A DNA stretch of 47,230 bases from Campylobacterales bacterium (GTDB lineage: Bacteria > Campylobacterota > Campylobacteria > Campylobacterales > QNZT01), in assembly GCA_027084135.1 (NCBI GenBank), contig JALWLO010000074.1:1-47230 (forward strand), in the 5' to 3' direction. A program made the position numbers and the translations under genes. A model generated the notes under the pieces. It saw only the letters and a list, made by a program, of their open reading frames with translations. It searched no databases and was not told where the DNA came from. Positions 1-10,197 of the stretch are shown in pieces (the first letter of the stretch is position 1; each line of letters begins with the position of its first letter).

Positions 1-1
1 C

Positions 2-1129
2 CCAAAAGAGGAAGAGGGTGGATTAAATAGGGTTTTAAGGATAGATATTAACTCCTGGAGATATAGCAGTATCAAGACAAAAGGATCAAATCCACACTCG
101 ATCGATAGAGCCGGAGATAGTGATAGGTTTTATGTCAGAACGCAAGGGTCTAAAAGCTTTGATGTCGTAAATTTCAAGACTAGAGAAGTTAAAACCATAG
201 ATCTTTACGGTGATACACCAAGATCGATAGGTGCTACAAACCTAAAGTATCATATACAACTCCTACCTGCAAAATATCGCCCTTTGATATACATTATTGA
301 TACGGATAACGACAAGATCATAGGTAGAGTAGGAGATGACTTCAACTTCTACGAATCAACCGCAAACGGTCACACCGGATGGCTAGATAGTAAACACTTT
401 GTATTGGTCGATAGAGTCAATAAAAGGCTATCGGTATATGAAGTGATAGATCACGGCGAATCATTGGATTTTGAGAAGACTCAGACAATAGATATGCAAA
501 CTTCATATCACGGCATTATGAGAGTAGAAAATGTTAAAAATAGTGAAGATTTATATACATTTTACGGCATGGGCGAGGGAGATATTGAAGATGGTATTCC
601 TCCATTTGTTGTGAAATTCAAGTTTGACCCGACTCATGGAAAACTTAAAAAAGTGGCAAAAACATATCTTAGATTTAGTACTAAAAAAGTAAACGGTATC
701 ACCCCACAAACACATCACGCCGGTATCAGTCCAAACGGTGTAGAACTATTTGTACCAACTACCGATGGGAAGCTATATATATTGGATAGATTTTCTATGA
801 AGATCAAAAAGATCTTAAAAGTCGGGTTGGGAGCTGGTCATGTTTACTTCTCAAAGTCTAAAAATTTAGCGATAGTATCAAACCACGATGCACCGTTTGT
901 ATCTGTTATAGATTTGGATAGTTTTGAGCTTATTAAGAATATCAAAATCACTGATAAAAAGTTTGAGAAACACCAACTTCAACCTCATACATCATACATC
1001 AGTCGTACAGGCAGATACTTTTATACCTTTTCAACAGCCGATGGAGACTTTTTAAGGATCGATCTTGATAGATTGGAGGTCAAAGATAGACTCCATGTCG
1101 GAGGAGCTCCTGAACAGGGGCACAGCTAA
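2..1129 (+). CDS. beta-propeller (YVTN/NHL-like) repeat protein, 5' truncated by the window edge
   Basis: Frame stays open from base 2 upstream of the listed ATG at 284; propeller-like repeats 'HAGISPNGVELFVPTTDGKLYILDR', 'AIVSNHDAPFVSVIDLDSFELIKNI'. Confidence 0.6.
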   Translation, partial: PKEEEGGLNRVLRIDINSWRYSSIKTKGSNPHSIDRAGDSDRFYVRTQGSKSFDVVNFKTREVKTIDLYGDTPRSIGATNLKYHIQLLPAKYRPLIYIIDTDNDKIIGRVGDDFNFYESTANGHTGWLDSKHFVLVDRVNKRLSVYEVIDHGESLDFEKTQTIDMQTSYHGIMRVENVKNSEDLYTFYGMGEGDIEDGIPPFVVKFKFDPTHGKLKKVAKTYLRFSTKKVNGITPQTHHAGISPNGVELFVPTTDGKLYILDRFSMKIKKILKVGLGAGHVYFSKSKNLAIVSNHDAPFVSVIDLDSFELIKNIKITDKKFEKHQLQPHTSYISRTGRYFYTFSTADGDFLRIDLDRLEVKDRLHVGGAPEQGHS

Positions 1130-1147
1130 GAGGATACTCTCTTAGCA
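1125..1147. terminator. bidirectional hairpin between convergent genes
   Basis: GCTAAGAG-gata-CTCTCTTAGC overlapping the stop codons of the propeller gene and purF. Confidence 0.5.
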
Positions 1148-2479
1148 GATAAAGTACTCTCCGTCAAAGCTAACGAGAGAGTAGTTTCTATCATGCCCTA
1201 AACTCTCCTTTAATCCTTCGATGGACAAAAAGGATAGACTATCCGCACCGATATACTCTCTTATCTCTTCATCACTCATGTTGGCACTGATAAGCTCTTC
1301 ATAACTTGGCGTATCTATACCGTATTTGCACGGGTGCTTGATCTGTGGAGAAGCTAGCTTCATATGCACCTCTTTGGCGCCGGCATCTTTGAGCATCTTC
1401 ACGATCTGCTTAGATGTCGTTCCTCTCACAAGTGAGTCATCTATGATCACCACCCTTTTGCCCTTGATTACCTCTTTGATGGGTGAGAGTTTAAGCCTTA
1501 CCTTGAGATCCCTCATCTCTTGGATCGGCTCTATAAAGGTTCTACCGACATAGTGATTTCGCACGATACCGTTCTCAAAAGGTATGCCGCTCTCTCTCGC
1601 ATACCCCAAAGCCGCCGCTACACCGCTATCTGGTACCGGGAGTACGATATCGGCTTCGACAGGATTTTCTTGTGCGAGTCTTTTTCCCATCTCCAGTCTT
1701 TTTTCATAAACATTTTTACCGTCTATCACGCTATCGGGTCTTGCAAAGTAGATATACTCAAAGGCACAGGGTCTGGGTTCACTCTCATATAGTTGGATAG
1801 ACTCCGGTTCCTTACCCTTCTCAAATATCAGCATCTCACCCGGTCTTACATCTCGTACAAAATCAGCTCCGACAAGATCAAAGGCACAAGTCTCGCTCGC
1901 TACGATATATCCGCCGTTTGGAAATTTTCCAAGAGACAAAGGTCTAACCCCATATTTATCTCGTATAGCAAACATCTTTTTTCTACTCTGTATCACAAAG
2001 CAGTAGGCACCCTTGATATCCTCTAGTGCCTCTATGATCCGCTCTTGAAGGGTCGGCTTTTGGCTTCGTGCGATAAGATGGATGAGATTTTCGGTATCCA
2101 TCTCCGACTGGAAAATGGCACCCTCATTGATAAGTTTTTCTCTTATCTCATTTTTATTGATGAGATTTCCGTTATGGGCGATAGAAATTTGACCAAGTTT
2201 ATAGTTTGCCATGATAGGCTGAGCATCTACTACCGATTTGCTACCAGCCGTTGAGTATCTATTGTGTCCTATCGCCATAGAGCCTTTGAGATAATCAAAG
2301 TTCTCCTCATCCATAAAGACTTCAGTTACAAGCCCTTTTCTCTTTCTCGTTCTGATCGTACTACCGTCACTTGCACTGATACCGGTTGCCTCTTGACCGC
2401 GATGCTGCATCGCAAAAAGCGCATAATATGCCACTTTGGAAGCATTTTTTACATTAAATACACCCACTACCGCGCACAT
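1142..2479 (-). CDS. purF: amidophosphoribosyltransferase
   Basis: N-terminal CAVVGVFN, glutamine amidotransferase class II and PRPP-binding VVIIDDSLVRGTTSKQIV. Confidence 0.97.
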   Translation of the reverse strand: MCAVVGVFNVKNASKVAYYALFAMQHRGQEATGISASDGSTIRTRKRKGLVTEVFMDEENFDYLKGSMAIGHNRYSTAGSKSVVDAQPIMANYKLGQISIAHNGNLINKNEIREKLINEGAIFQSEMDTENLIHLIARSQKPTLQERIIEALEDIKGAYCFVIQSRKKMFAIRDKYGVRPLSLGKFPNGGYIVASETCAFDLVGADFVRDVRPGEMLIFEKGKEPESIQLYESEPRPCAFEYIYFARPDSVIDGKNVYEKRLEMGKRLAQENPVEADIVLPVPDSGVAAALGYARESGIPFENGIVRNHYVGRTFIEPIQEMRDLKVRLKLSPIKEVIKGKRVVIIDDSLVRGTTSKQIVKMLKDAGAKEVHMKLASPQIKHPCKYGIDTPSYEELISANMSDEEIREYIGADSLSFLSIEGLKESLGHDRNYSLVSFDGEYFIC

Positions 2480-2480
2480 C

Positions 2481-3248
2481 TTAAAGTCCTAAACAGTCTG
2501 TAATATTATAGAGTCCGCTATTTTGAGAGACAAGCCATTTGGCAGCTTTTATCGCGCCCTTCGCAAAGGTATCTCTACTTGTTGCGGTGTGATTTAACTC
2601 GATAAACTCTCCGTCATTGTAAAAGCCGACCGTATGCCTCCCTACGATATCTCCGCCTCGTAGAGCCATCACCGCTATCTCATCCTTGCTTCTCTCTCCG
2701 ATGTTGCCGTCTCTTCCGCTCACTCTCACTTTATCCAGTTCAAGCCCCCTCGCTTTTGCGACATGCTCCGCAAGGGTGAGAGCCGTACCGCTTGGCGCAT
2801 CTTTTTTATATCTATGGTGCATCTCCACGATCTCCGCGTCAAAATCATTCAGCGCTTTTGATGCGATGGATGCCAATTTATTTAAGATCGCCACTCCTAA
2901 AGACATATTGGTCGCATAGAGTATCGGCATCTCTTTGGAAGCGGTTGCCATCAAATTCATCTGATGCGCGCTCAAACCGGTCGTACCGATCACTAAAGGG
3001 GTTGGATTTTTCAGCGCCCCCTCCAAAAGCGCTTCAGTGCCGTCCGGTAGTGTAAAATCTATCACTACCTCACTCTGTTCAAGCATCACATCCACACTGT
3101 TTGTGACCACTATCCCCTCATCTATAGGAAAATCTATCTTCTCTATAGCATGCGCAACACTTACCTTTGCTAGTTCATCATTTTTTAGATTTTCGAGCAA
3201 TAACCTACCGACTCTACCTGTTGAACCGTGTACACCTACTTGTATCAT
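2481..3248 (-). CDS. dapB: 4-hydroxy-tetrahydrodipicolinate reductase
   Basis: [29 protein letters not shown]. Confidence 0.97.
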   Translation of the reverse strand: MIQVGVHGSTGRVGRLLLENLKNDELAKVSVAHAIEKIDFPIDEGIVVTNSVDVMLEQSEVVIDFTLPDGTEALLEGALKNPTPLVIGTTGLSAHQMNLMATASKEMPILYATNMSLGVAILNKLASIASKALNDFDAEIVEMHHRYKKDAPSGTALTLAEHVAKARGLELDKVRVSGRDGNIGERSKDEIAVMALRGGDIVGRHTVGFYNDGEFIELNHTATSRDTFAKGAIKAAKWLVSQNSGLYNITDCLGL

Positions 3249-3256
3249 CCCCGTCC

Positions 3257-4183
3257 TTAATGTGATTTTGCTACAACTTGAAGTGCCGCTATCGCCCCAT
3301 CACTTGCGGCACAAACCACCTGTTTCGGTGCCTCTATGCGTATATCTCCCGCCGCATATAAGCCCTCGACAGAGGTATTCATCGATAGATCGACTATCAC
3401 CTCTCCCCACTCATTTACCTCGCACAAGAAGCTACCGTCCTCCTGTTTGAGTACTTGATTTTGCACATCCATACCTACAAAGATAAAGACTCCGGGTACC
3501 TCTATGTGCCTCTTGGTACCCTCTTTGGAGATGATATCCACACCGGTAACTCCACTCTCATCACCCAATATCTCATCCACTACGCTATTTAGTACTAACT
3601 CTATTTTGCTATTTGCTTTTACTCTCTCAACCGTATGCGGTGAAGCTCTAAAGCTATCTCTCCTGTGTACCAGATAGACTTTTGAGCAGATATTTGCCAG
3701 ATAGAGAGCCTCCTCCAGTGCGGTATCACCTCCGCCTATCACCACAACTTCTCTATCTTTATAGAAAAATCCGTCGCAAGTAGCGCAGTTGCTTACCCCT
3801 CTTCCATAGTAGGTATCTTCCCCTTTGATACCCGCTCTTTTTGGTTTGCTTCCGGTAGCGACGATCACACTTTTTGCTTCTATTTTGTCGCCGCTCGCTA
3901 AGTGAAGTAAAAAGTGCTCACCCTCTTTGGAAACTCGTTTTACTTCACTCATCTCATGCTTCAAACCAAAACGCATACACTGCTTTGGCCAAGGCTCCAT
4001 CAGTTCCATACCCGTTAAGGGCGCTTCAAAACCGGGATAGTTCTCAATCTCCGAACTTTGTGTGATCTGACCGCCCGGAAGCCCCATCTCATACATCACT
4101 ACATCTTTTAAACCGCCTCTTGTGGCATAAAGCCCTGCTGTGAGTCCTGCCGGTCCTCCGCCGATGATCGCTAAATCAAGCAT
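3257..4183 (-). CDS. trxB: thioredoxin-disulfide reductase
   Basis: [26 protein letters not shown] active site, second Rossmann motif. Confidence 0.96.
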   Translation of the reverse strand: MLDLAIIGGGPAGLTAGLYATRGGLKDVVMYEMGLPGGQITQSSEIENYPGFEAPLTGMELMEPWPKQCMRFGLKHEMSEVKRVSKEGEHFLLHLASGDKIEAKSVIVATGSKPKRAGIKGEDTYYGRGVSNCATCDGFFYKDREVVVIGGGDTALEEALYLANICSKVYLVHRRDSFRASPHTVERVKANSKIELVLNSVVDEILGDESGVTGVDIISKEGTKRHIEVPGVFIFVGMDVQNQVLKQEDGSFLCEVNEWGEVIVDLSMNTSVEGLYAAGDIRIEAPKQVVCAASDGAIAALQVVAKSH

Positions 4184-4194
4184 CTCTTCTCCCC

Positions 4195-4635
4195 TTAATC
4201 GATAGTATAAACTTTCGTATCCTGTTTATAAAGTTTTCCTTTCACACGCTTTATCACAAAAACAGAAGGAACTTCATAGATATTAAATCGCTGGATAAAT
4301 TTCAATAGTGTATTCATACCTGATGATATCGGTATGATACTATCTTCTTGTTTAAATCTCTTTTGATAGAGATCGATCGCTATGATGGGGTGCTCTCTCT
4401 TCACTTTTTTTAAAATATCTTGTAGATTTTGCATATTTGAGCTATACACTATCACCGTATAGATCTCCTCTTTCGGTTCAAAGATATCACTCTTGGTATA
4501 AAAGATATGCTCTTTAAAATCAAAAAATTTATACTCTGAAAATTTATAGTTGTAGTATGCAAAGGCTCCTGCGATCATAGCGGCACCGAAAAAGGAGGAA
4601 AATAGAAGCGTTAATGGAGATCGTTTTCGTTTCAT
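4195..4635 (-). CDS. hypothetical membrane-anchored protein
   Basis: Intact 146-aa ORF with N-terminal TM segment, between trxB and trxA. Confidence 0.7.
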   Translation of the reverse strand: MKRKRSPLTLLFSSFFGAAMIAGAFAYYNYKFSEYKFFDFKEHIFYTKSDIFEPKEEIYTVIVYSSNMQNLQDILKKVKREHPIIAIDLYQKRFKQEDSIIPISSGMNTLLKFIQRFNIYEVPSVFVIKRVKGKLYKQDTKVYTID

Positions 4636-4639
4636 CTAA

Positions 4640-4663
4640 AAAACAAGGGGCAAAGAACCCCTT
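4640..4663 (-). terminator. rho-independent terminator of trxA
   Basis: AAGGGG-ttctttg-CCCCTT followed by TGTTTTTT on the minus strand. Confidence 0.6.
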
Positions 4664-4673
4664 AGTACTACCG

Positions 4674-4991
4674 TTACAGTAGTGAGTCTAATTTATCAGC
4701 AAGAACATCTTTTCCCGCTGCACCTATCATCTGATCGACAAGCTCACCATCTTTGAAAAAGAGAAGAGTCGGTATAGATCTGATTCCATACTGGATAGCA
4801 ATATCTTGCTCCTCATCCGTATTGACTTTTGCGATGGTCGCTTTACCGTCAAAATCCTCTGCCAACTCCTCTATGATAGGAGCTATCATCCTACAAGGTC
4901 CACACCATGGAGCCCAAAAGTCTACAAGTGTGACACCCTTTTTTATCGTCTCATCAAAATTACTGCTATTTAATTCAACATATTTTGCCAT
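4674..4991 (-). CDS. trxA: thioredoxin
   Basis: MAKYVELNSSNF..., WAPWCGPCRM active site. The listed ORF extends 20 aa upstream; MAKY is the probable start. Confidence 0.95.
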   Translation of the reverse strand: MAKYVELNSSNFDETIKKGVTLVDFWAPWCGPCRMIAPIIEELAEDFDGKATIAKVNTDEEQDIAIQYGIRSIPTLLFFKDGELVDQMIGAAGKDVLADKLDSLL

Positions 4992-5096
4992 AGTATCTCC
5001 AAATTCATTATTTTCACTATTCACCATTTGTGAACATGGTATTATACCCAAACTTGATTAATACAATATTAATATATTTTTTAAGCTAGTACTAAG

Positions 5097-6302
5097 CTAA
5101 TGAATAACCGCCTCGATCCTTCTATTTTGCTCTCTTCCTTCAGGTGTATCGTTCGATGCGATTGGGTTTAAGTCTCCCTTTCCTATCGCTTTGATCCTCG
5201 AGGCTTTGATGCCGTAGCTTATCAGCAACTCTTTCACGCTTTGTGCTCTTCTTTGGGATAGATAGAGGTTTTTATCAGGATTTCCGGAGCTATCTGTATA
5301 TCCGACTATATCCACTTTTGCATTTGGATACTTTTTGAGAAAAGCGGCGAACTCTCTTATCTTCCATTGCTGATCAATCGGTACGGTAGCGCTATTTACC
5401 TCAAATCTTATCTGAAGATTTTTTTTAACCGGACAGCCTATCTCATTTACACTAAACCCTTTGGGTGTATTTGGGCACTCATCTTCACTATCATTTACCC
5501 CATCTCCGTCACTATCCAAACTTCTTCTCTTTTTGACTACCCTTTTTGGCTTTATCTTCTCTTCCAAAACTTTCACATCCCTTTTGGTGATCACCGGACA
5601 ACCGCTCGCATCCACACCTACATTTGGAGGGGTATTGGGACAGTTGTCGATACGATCCGGGATACTATCTCCGTCACTATCCATCTCTACTTGTACCGTG
5701 ATCGGACAACCTCTAGCATCAACTCTCGCTCCTAGAGGCGTTCTGGGACACTCATCGTTATAGTCAGCTACCCCGTCTCCGTCACTATCCACCGGAGCAC
5801 TATAGGTCGCCCCTAGAGGCATGGACAAACCGACAAAAAGAGCCGTCTCTCCATCTTGACCCTCGCCCGTTAAAAGATAGATACCTCTAAACTCTCCAAA
5901 AATATTGAGATCCTTGGTGATAGGATAGTAGGCACCGATACCGCCGTCGATAAAAAATTGGCTATCAAAATTTTTTCGAGAATTGAACACATGCTCATAT
6001 CCGCCACCTGCGAAGAGATAGGGAGTTAGTTCATAATTTGAAATGTAGTCGTAAACACCGTCTATATTAAATTGCAGTAGCCCGTCAACACTCTCCCCCT
6101 TTTTATCTATACTGATATAGCCCAACTCCACTCTTGGAGATATCGCTTGTCCGTTATCGAGCTTCAAGCCAAAGACAAATGAGTTCTGATCAAAATCTGA
6201 CCCTGCTCCTAGAGATGTCAAGCCATACTTAAAAGAGGCGACATTCGCTCCAAAGAGGCTAGTGAGAGAAAGAAGCAGAAGTGCGGATAATCTTTTTAAC
6301 AT
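5097..6302 (-). CDS. OmpA-family outer membrane protein with three thrombospondin type-3 repeats
   Basis: Signal peptide MLKRLSALLLLSLTSLFGA, beta-barrel region, three DSDGDGVxDxxDxCPxTP repeats, C-terminal OmpA domain. Confidence 0.88.
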   Translation of the reverse strand: MLKRLSALLLLSLTSLFGANVASFKYGLTSLGAGSDFDQNSFVFGLKLDNGQAISPRVELGYISIDKKGESVDGLLQFNIDGVYDYISNYELTPYLFAGGGYEHVFNSRKNFDSQFFIDGGIGAYYPITKDLNIFGEFRGIYLLTGEGQDGETALFVGLSMPLGATYSAPVDSDGDGVADYNDECPRTPLGARVDARGCPITVQVEMDSDGDSIPDRIDNCPNTPPNVGVDASGCPVITKRDVKVLEEKIKPKRVVKKRRSLDSDGDGVNDSEDECPNTPKGFSVNEIGCPVKKNLQIRFEVNSATVPIDQQWKIREFAAFLKKYPNAKVDIVGYTDSSGNPDKNLYLSQRRAQSVKELLISYGIKASRIKAIGKGDLNPIASNDTPEGREQNRRIEAVIH

Positions 6303-6406
6303 ATCAGATCCTTTTACAAACCCAAATTTGAGTTGAGTCATCTTGCACTATTTTAACATTTTTGTATTAATATTGAAGTATCGAAATTTATTTAAGGAGT
6401 CTCTAG

Positions 6407-6841
6407 ATGATAAATCTTTTAAAATACCTTTTCCTGCTAATCCTCTTGAATACCACCCTATCGTCTAAATCGCTCGACAAAAGATCACTCGCTTTGGAGA
6501 TGTTAAATACAATGAATAAAAACGGCTATGTTCAAAAGATGATGGATGGGGAGATCTACCAAAGGGTTTCACAAAACCCTCTCCTTGCGGCAAATAGCAA
6601 AAAGGTGATCCGAGTGCTCAAAAAGCATCTCTCATTTAACAAACTCAAACCAAAACTTGCAGCCTACTATGCCAAAGAGCTTAGTACTAACGAGATAAGG
6701 GCATTTACAAAGTTTTGCGCTACAAAAGAGGGGCAGAAGATACTGCTTAAGTTTCCAAAGCTGATCAACATAGGTTCAAAACTCGCGGAGATAGAGCTAC
6801 AAAAGCACTATAAAGAGCTTATCAGTGAAGTGATGAAGTAG
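6407..6841 (+). CDS. exported DUF2059-like protein
   Basis: Signal peptide then helical 'YYAKELSTNEIRAFTKFCATKEGQKIL'. Confidence 0.6.
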   Translation: MINLLKYLFLLILLNTTLSSKSLDKRSLALEMLNTMNKNGYVQKMMDGEIYQRVSQNPLLAANSKKVIRVLKKHLSFNKLKPKLAAYYAKELSTNEIRAFTKFCATKEGQKILLKFPKLINIGSKLAEIELQKHYKELISEVMK

Positions 6842-6843
6842 GG

Positions 6844-6996
6844 CTACTTCGCGATAAAGTTTTTACAACCCTTCTCTTTAGTTCCACCGAAGGTTTTCAC
6901 CTCCTTCGCCTCACCGCTTCTTGCTCTCTCATTTCTTTTACACTCATCCTTTTTGATACACTCTTGATTGTTACATCCGATATGTTCAGGTTGCAT
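6844..6996 (-). CDS. small Cys-rich protein (50 aa)
   Basis: Not in the ORF track; translation MQPEHIGCNNQECIKKDECKRNERARSGEAKEVKTFGGTKEKGCKNFIAK*. Confidence 0.6.
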   Translation of the reverse strand: MQPEHIGCNNQECIKKDECKRNERARSGEAKEVKTFGGTKEKGCKNFIAK

Positions 6997-7017
6997 AATG
7001 ACTCCTTAAGTTTTTTA

Positions 7018-7434
7018 TTATAGCGTTCTTACGATTTCAAGATCTTTAGATATGAAATTTTTGTCGTTTGTTACGATAATATCTGCATCTATTTCTTTGG
7101 CACATACATACTGCATCGCATCCTCATAGTCGATACATATACCATTTACACATAGATCCAACGCTTTTCGGGAAATATCTTCATCAATTGCCACAACCGT
7201 AAAGATATCATGTATAAAATAGATCTTTTCTAAAGCCTCCTTAAAAGAGAAGTCGGCTCTATATTTTAGAATATAAAAAAGAGTCGATAAACTATCGCTA
7301 TTGATATACAACTCACTACTAGCCATATATTTTTGAATTGTACTTAAGCTTACTTTATGCGCCTCTCTTTTGATATCGCATATATCTATGATGATATTTG
7401 TGTCAACATATACATTGTTGATGCTATTGGGCAC
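7018..7434 (-). CDS. PIN-domain toxin (VapC-like)
   Basis: VYVDTNIIIDI, IDYEDAMQYVCAKEIDADIIVTND; start overlaps the upstream antitoxin ORF. Confidence 0.85.
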   Translation of the reverse strand: MPNSINNVYVDTNIIIDICDIKREAHKVSLSTIQKYMASSELYINSDSLSTLFYILKYRADFSFKEALEKIYFIHDIFTVVAIDEDISRKALDLCVNGICIDYEDAMQYVCAKEIDADIIVTNDKNFISKDLEIVRTL

Positions 7435-7690
7435 TATTTAATGCCTTTTCTATCCTGATTTGTCTGACATCAACATCGACTAAACTACCGGGTGGAACAC
7501 AGCCGACCAATTGCTCCAGCGCTTCAATGCGTTTTTTTCTTTTTCTCTCACGCTTCAATGCTTCTACTGCCTGTTTAACAGTTTCAGTTTGGGTGATTCC
7601 CTCCTCTTTAGCAATATCTTCAATAGTTTGTGCCGTTTCATTATCAAAGATAAAGTTTTTGCGCACGGTCATAACATATCCTTCATGCAT
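7424..7690 (-). CDS. antitoxin of the VapC-like pair (ribbon-helix-helix type)
   Basis: Small basic/acidic helical protein directly upstream of and overlapping the PIN toxin. Confidence 0.7.
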   Translation of the reverse strand: MHEGYVMTVRKNFIFDNETAQTIEDIAKEEGITQTETVKQAVEALKRERKRKKRIEALEQLVGCVPPGSLVDVDVRQIRIEKALNSAQ

Positions 7691-7809
7691 ATATTATTTA
7701 TGTATTATACCATAAACATAATATATTTTGCAAATAGATTTGAACCTCAGAAAAATACTATTAACCATCAACAATACCATGGAAAAAATACTAATTTTAA
7801 CTTTGAAAG

Positions 7810-7899
7810 TGGCCGGGAGAGGGGGATTCGAACCCCCGGAGGCTGTTAACCTCAACGGTTTTCAAGACCGCCGCATTCGACCAGCTCTGCCATCTCCCG
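7810..7899 (-). tRNA. tRNA-Ser(UGA)
   Basis: Reverse complement CGGGAGATGGCAGAGC...CTTGAAAA...GGGGGTTCGAATCCCCCTCTCCCGGCCA. Confidence 0.95.
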
Positions 7900-7960
7900 A
7901 AGTAGATGAAGTATATCTAAAAACTCTCGACCTTTTTGGTCGTAGCTTTATAGTGACTGA

Positions 7961-7989
7961 AAAACTATGAGGCTTTGCCTTATAGTTTT
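7961..7989. repeat. intergenic hairpin between tRNA-Ser and tRNA-Cys
   Basis: AAAACTATGAGGC-ttt-GCCTTATAGTTTT. Confidence 0.55.
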
Positions 7990-8001
7990 GAGACATTTAA
8001 A

Positions 8002-8076
8002 TGGAGGCGACACCCGGATTCGAACCGGGGATCAGGGCTTTGCAGGCCCGTGCCTTAGCCACTTGGCTATGTCGCC
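8002..8076 (-). tRNA. tRNA-Cys(GCA)
   Basis: Reverse complement GGCGACATAGCCAAGTGG...CTGCAAA...GGTTCGAATCCGGGTGTCGCCTCCA. Confidence 0.95.
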
Positions 8077-8109
8077 GGCTTGGTCACCTCGCATTGCATT
8101 GCTTGATGG

Positions 8110-8197
8110 TGGTGCCCGAGGCCGGACTTGAACCGGCACAGCTGCAATAGCCGGGGGATTTTAAGTCCCCTGTGTCTACCAATTCCACCACCCGGGC
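8110..8197 (-). tRNA. tRNA-Leu(UAA)
   Basis: Reverse complement GCCCGGGTGGTGGAATTGGTAGACAC...CTTAAAA...GGTTCAAGTCCGGCCTCGGGCACCA. Confidence 0.95.
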
Positions 8198-8241
8198 TTA
8201 ATAGACACCACTTATTATCTATCAAATTTCATTCTCTAAAA

Positions 8242-8316
8242 TGGAGCGGGAAACGAGGATCGAACTCGCGGCCCCGACCTTGGCAAGGTCGTGCTCTACC
8301 ACTGAGCTATTCCCGC
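8242..8316 (-). tRNA. tRNA-Gly(GCC)
   Basis: Reverse complement GCGGGAATAGCTCAGTGGTAGAGC...TTGCCAA...GAGTTCGATCCTCGTTTCCCGCTCCA. Confidence 0.95.
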
Positions 8317-8394
8317 ATCTATTTAAAGAGACGAGATTATATCAAATTTTTTTTTAAATGTAAAGATTTTTGCCAAGAAATGTTATCATTTTAT

Positions 8395-9324
8395 ATGAAA
8401 AAAATTGCCCTTTTGCTTTTTATCACGCTTTTACCTCTACTTGGCGAAAATAGCTTGATATCTAAACTGGATCGTTTTAGAGGAGAGTGCTGCAACTGGT
8501 ACTATAAGACTTTACAAAATATTGACGCTTATTTTGGAAAAACATCACAAAGCGAATATCAAACGATTTTAGAAAAAAACAGCATCAAAATCGTACTCTC
8601 GAACAGATATAGTACGATTGAAAAGTATAAACCCTATATCTATTTTAAAACCAACATTACACTCCCAAATATCAACAAAAGACTCGAGATGAGTATCAAC
8701 CGACAAAACCGAAGAAGTTACCAAAATAGATCATTTAGTACTAACGAAAATCAAAACCTGAGAGATCAAGACCTCCACTTCGGGCTTGGATATCGTTTTT
8801 TCAAGAAAAACGATCTAACCCTCAAACTCAAAGTCGCCACCCACATCGCAAAACCGCACCATATTTATCTGCGACTTAGCACCTCAAAGGACGTCGATTT
8901 TGAGAAAGGATCGGCACTCTTTGAAAGTCGTATCTATAAGTATCTATTTCAAAATCGTCTAATAGTATCAAACTCTATGAACTTTACCAGATATCTCTCT
9001 CCCCATTTTAGACTCTTTTTTGACAATAGCCTAAACTGGAAAAACGAGGATATCAACTGGGAGTATGATCACTCTTTAGAGCTGATACAAAAAGTATCGA
9101 CAAGAGATATACTCAATTACGATCTCTCTTATGGAGCCGATAATCTAAAAGGTCTCTATACAAGAAAGTATAACTCACTCAAATTTGGGCTTAAACACTT
9201 CTTTAGAGAGTGGCTCTATATTGAGCCCTCTATCCGGTTCTTACATAGCAGAGAGCATGATTTTGCAAATGAGAGGGTTTATCGATTTGATATCGGTTTT
9301 GTCGTCTCCAGATATAGGCGTTAA
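8395..9324 (+). CDS. hypothetical outer-membrane/exported protein
   Basis: MKKIALLLFITLLPLLGEN signal peptide. The ORF-track extension to 8128 runs antisense through tRNA genes and is not real. Confidence 0.75.
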   Translation: MKKIALLLFITLLPLLGENSLISKLDRFRGECCNWYYKTLQNIDAYFGKTSQSEYQTILEKNSIKIVLSNRYSTIEKYKPYIYFKTNITLPNINKRLEMSINRQNRRSYQNRSFSTNENQNLRDQDLHFGLGYRFFKKNDLTLKLKVATHIAKPHHIYLRLSTSKDVDFEKGSALFESRIYKYLFQNRLIVSNSMNFTRYLSPHFRLFFDNSLNWKNEDINWEYDHSLELIQKVSTRDILNYDLSYGADNLKGLYTRKYNSLKFGLKHFFREWLYIEPSIRFLHSREHDFANERVYRFDIGFVVSRYRR

Positions 9325-9599
9325 AGAATAATTTTTACGCAATCCTCCTTTTTAAACTGCTCAAAAAGCCCTACCCTATCCTCATCGCTATGCACCAATA
9401 GAGTGACTTTGTAGCTGATATAGTTTTTATCTTTGCTGTGTCTAGGCTCACCTATGGTATAGAGTCTGTCACCGACAACATTTTTGACAATATGCTCTAT
9501 CTTGCAGTGAGCGTTTATGATCACCTTATAGTTCCAGTTGCACGGATACTCAAGCTCTAGCTTTTTACCCTCTAATGTATTCACCGCTCTTTCCTCCAC
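9321..9599 (-). CDS. DUF493 family protein
   Basis: [12 protein letters not shown]...[15 protein letters not shown], YbeD/HP0495-like. Confidence 0.75.
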   Translation of the reverse strand: MEERAVNTLEGKKLELEYPCNWNYKVIINAHCKIEHIVKNVVGDRLYTIGEPRHSKDKNYISYKVTLLVHSDEDRVGLFEQFKKEDCVKIIL

Positions 9600-10044
9600 T
9601 CTTTTTCTCTAGTCTCACATCGGAGATCTCCATCGATTTATCTATCGCTTTTGCCATATCGTAAATCGTGAGCAACCCTATACTCACTCCCGTTAACGCC
9701 TCCATCTCAACCCCCGTTTTGCCTGTAAGTTTTGCTGTTACAAAGAGCTTGAAACCGGGAAGTTCAGGTATCTCCTCTATATCGCACTTGATGGAGGTGA
9801 GCATCAGCGGATGACACATAGGAATAAGGGAGCTTGTCTGCTTCGCCCCCATGATAGCCGCGATAACGGCGGTTTGAAGTACCGGTCCTTTTTTGGTTCT
9901 ATTTTCTATGATCATCTCATACGCCTCTTGGCTCATCTTTATCACACCGCTTGCCACCGCCTCTCTTTGGGTATCGTTTTTATCCCCTACATCTACCATT
10001 TTTGGTCTATCGTTTTCGTCTAGATGTGTTAATCTCACACTCAT
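9565..10044 (-). CDS. moaC: cyclic pyranopterin monophosphate synthase
   Basis: [34 protein letters not shown]. Confidence 0.96.
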   Translation of the reverse strand: MSVRLTHLDENDRPKMVDVGDKNDTQREAVASGVIKMSQEAYEMIIENRTKKGPVLQTAVIAAIMGAKQTSSLIPMCHPLMLTSIKCDIEEIPELPGFKLFVTAKLTGKTGVEMEALTGVSIGLLTIYDMAKAIDKSMEISDVRLEKKSGGKSGEYIRG

Positions 10045-10155
10045 CTCCCAAATTTATCGATATTAAACCCAAATTTTGCATTATAAGGTGCATCAGATGT
10101 GTTGATGCCCGGTGTGCAAGGGTGTTGAAGCAAAACTCAGGCATAACCGGAGGGG

Positions 10156-10197
10156 AGAAGCGTAAAGAAAAAGCAAACTGCTTTGCTTTTTTAGCTT
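10156..10197. terminator. long intergenic hairpin, terminator-like
   Basis: GAAGCGTAAAGAAAAAGCAAA-ctgc-TTTGCTTTTTTAGCTTC; inner 10 bp arms perfect. Confidence 0.45.

Noticed and set aside
5461-5800. Repeated blocks in the OmpA gene as a DNA repeat element
   Set aside because: They encode three thrombospondin type-3 calcium-binding repeats, a known OmpA-family architecture.
7018-7690. VapBC-like pair as a novel system
   Set aside because: Both genes look intact and match a common PIN-domain toxin-antitoxin layout.
8128-8394. N-terminal 89 aa of the listed ORF 8128..9324
   Set aside because: Runs antisense through tRNA-Leu and tRNA-Gly; the signal-peptide start at 8395 is far more plausible.
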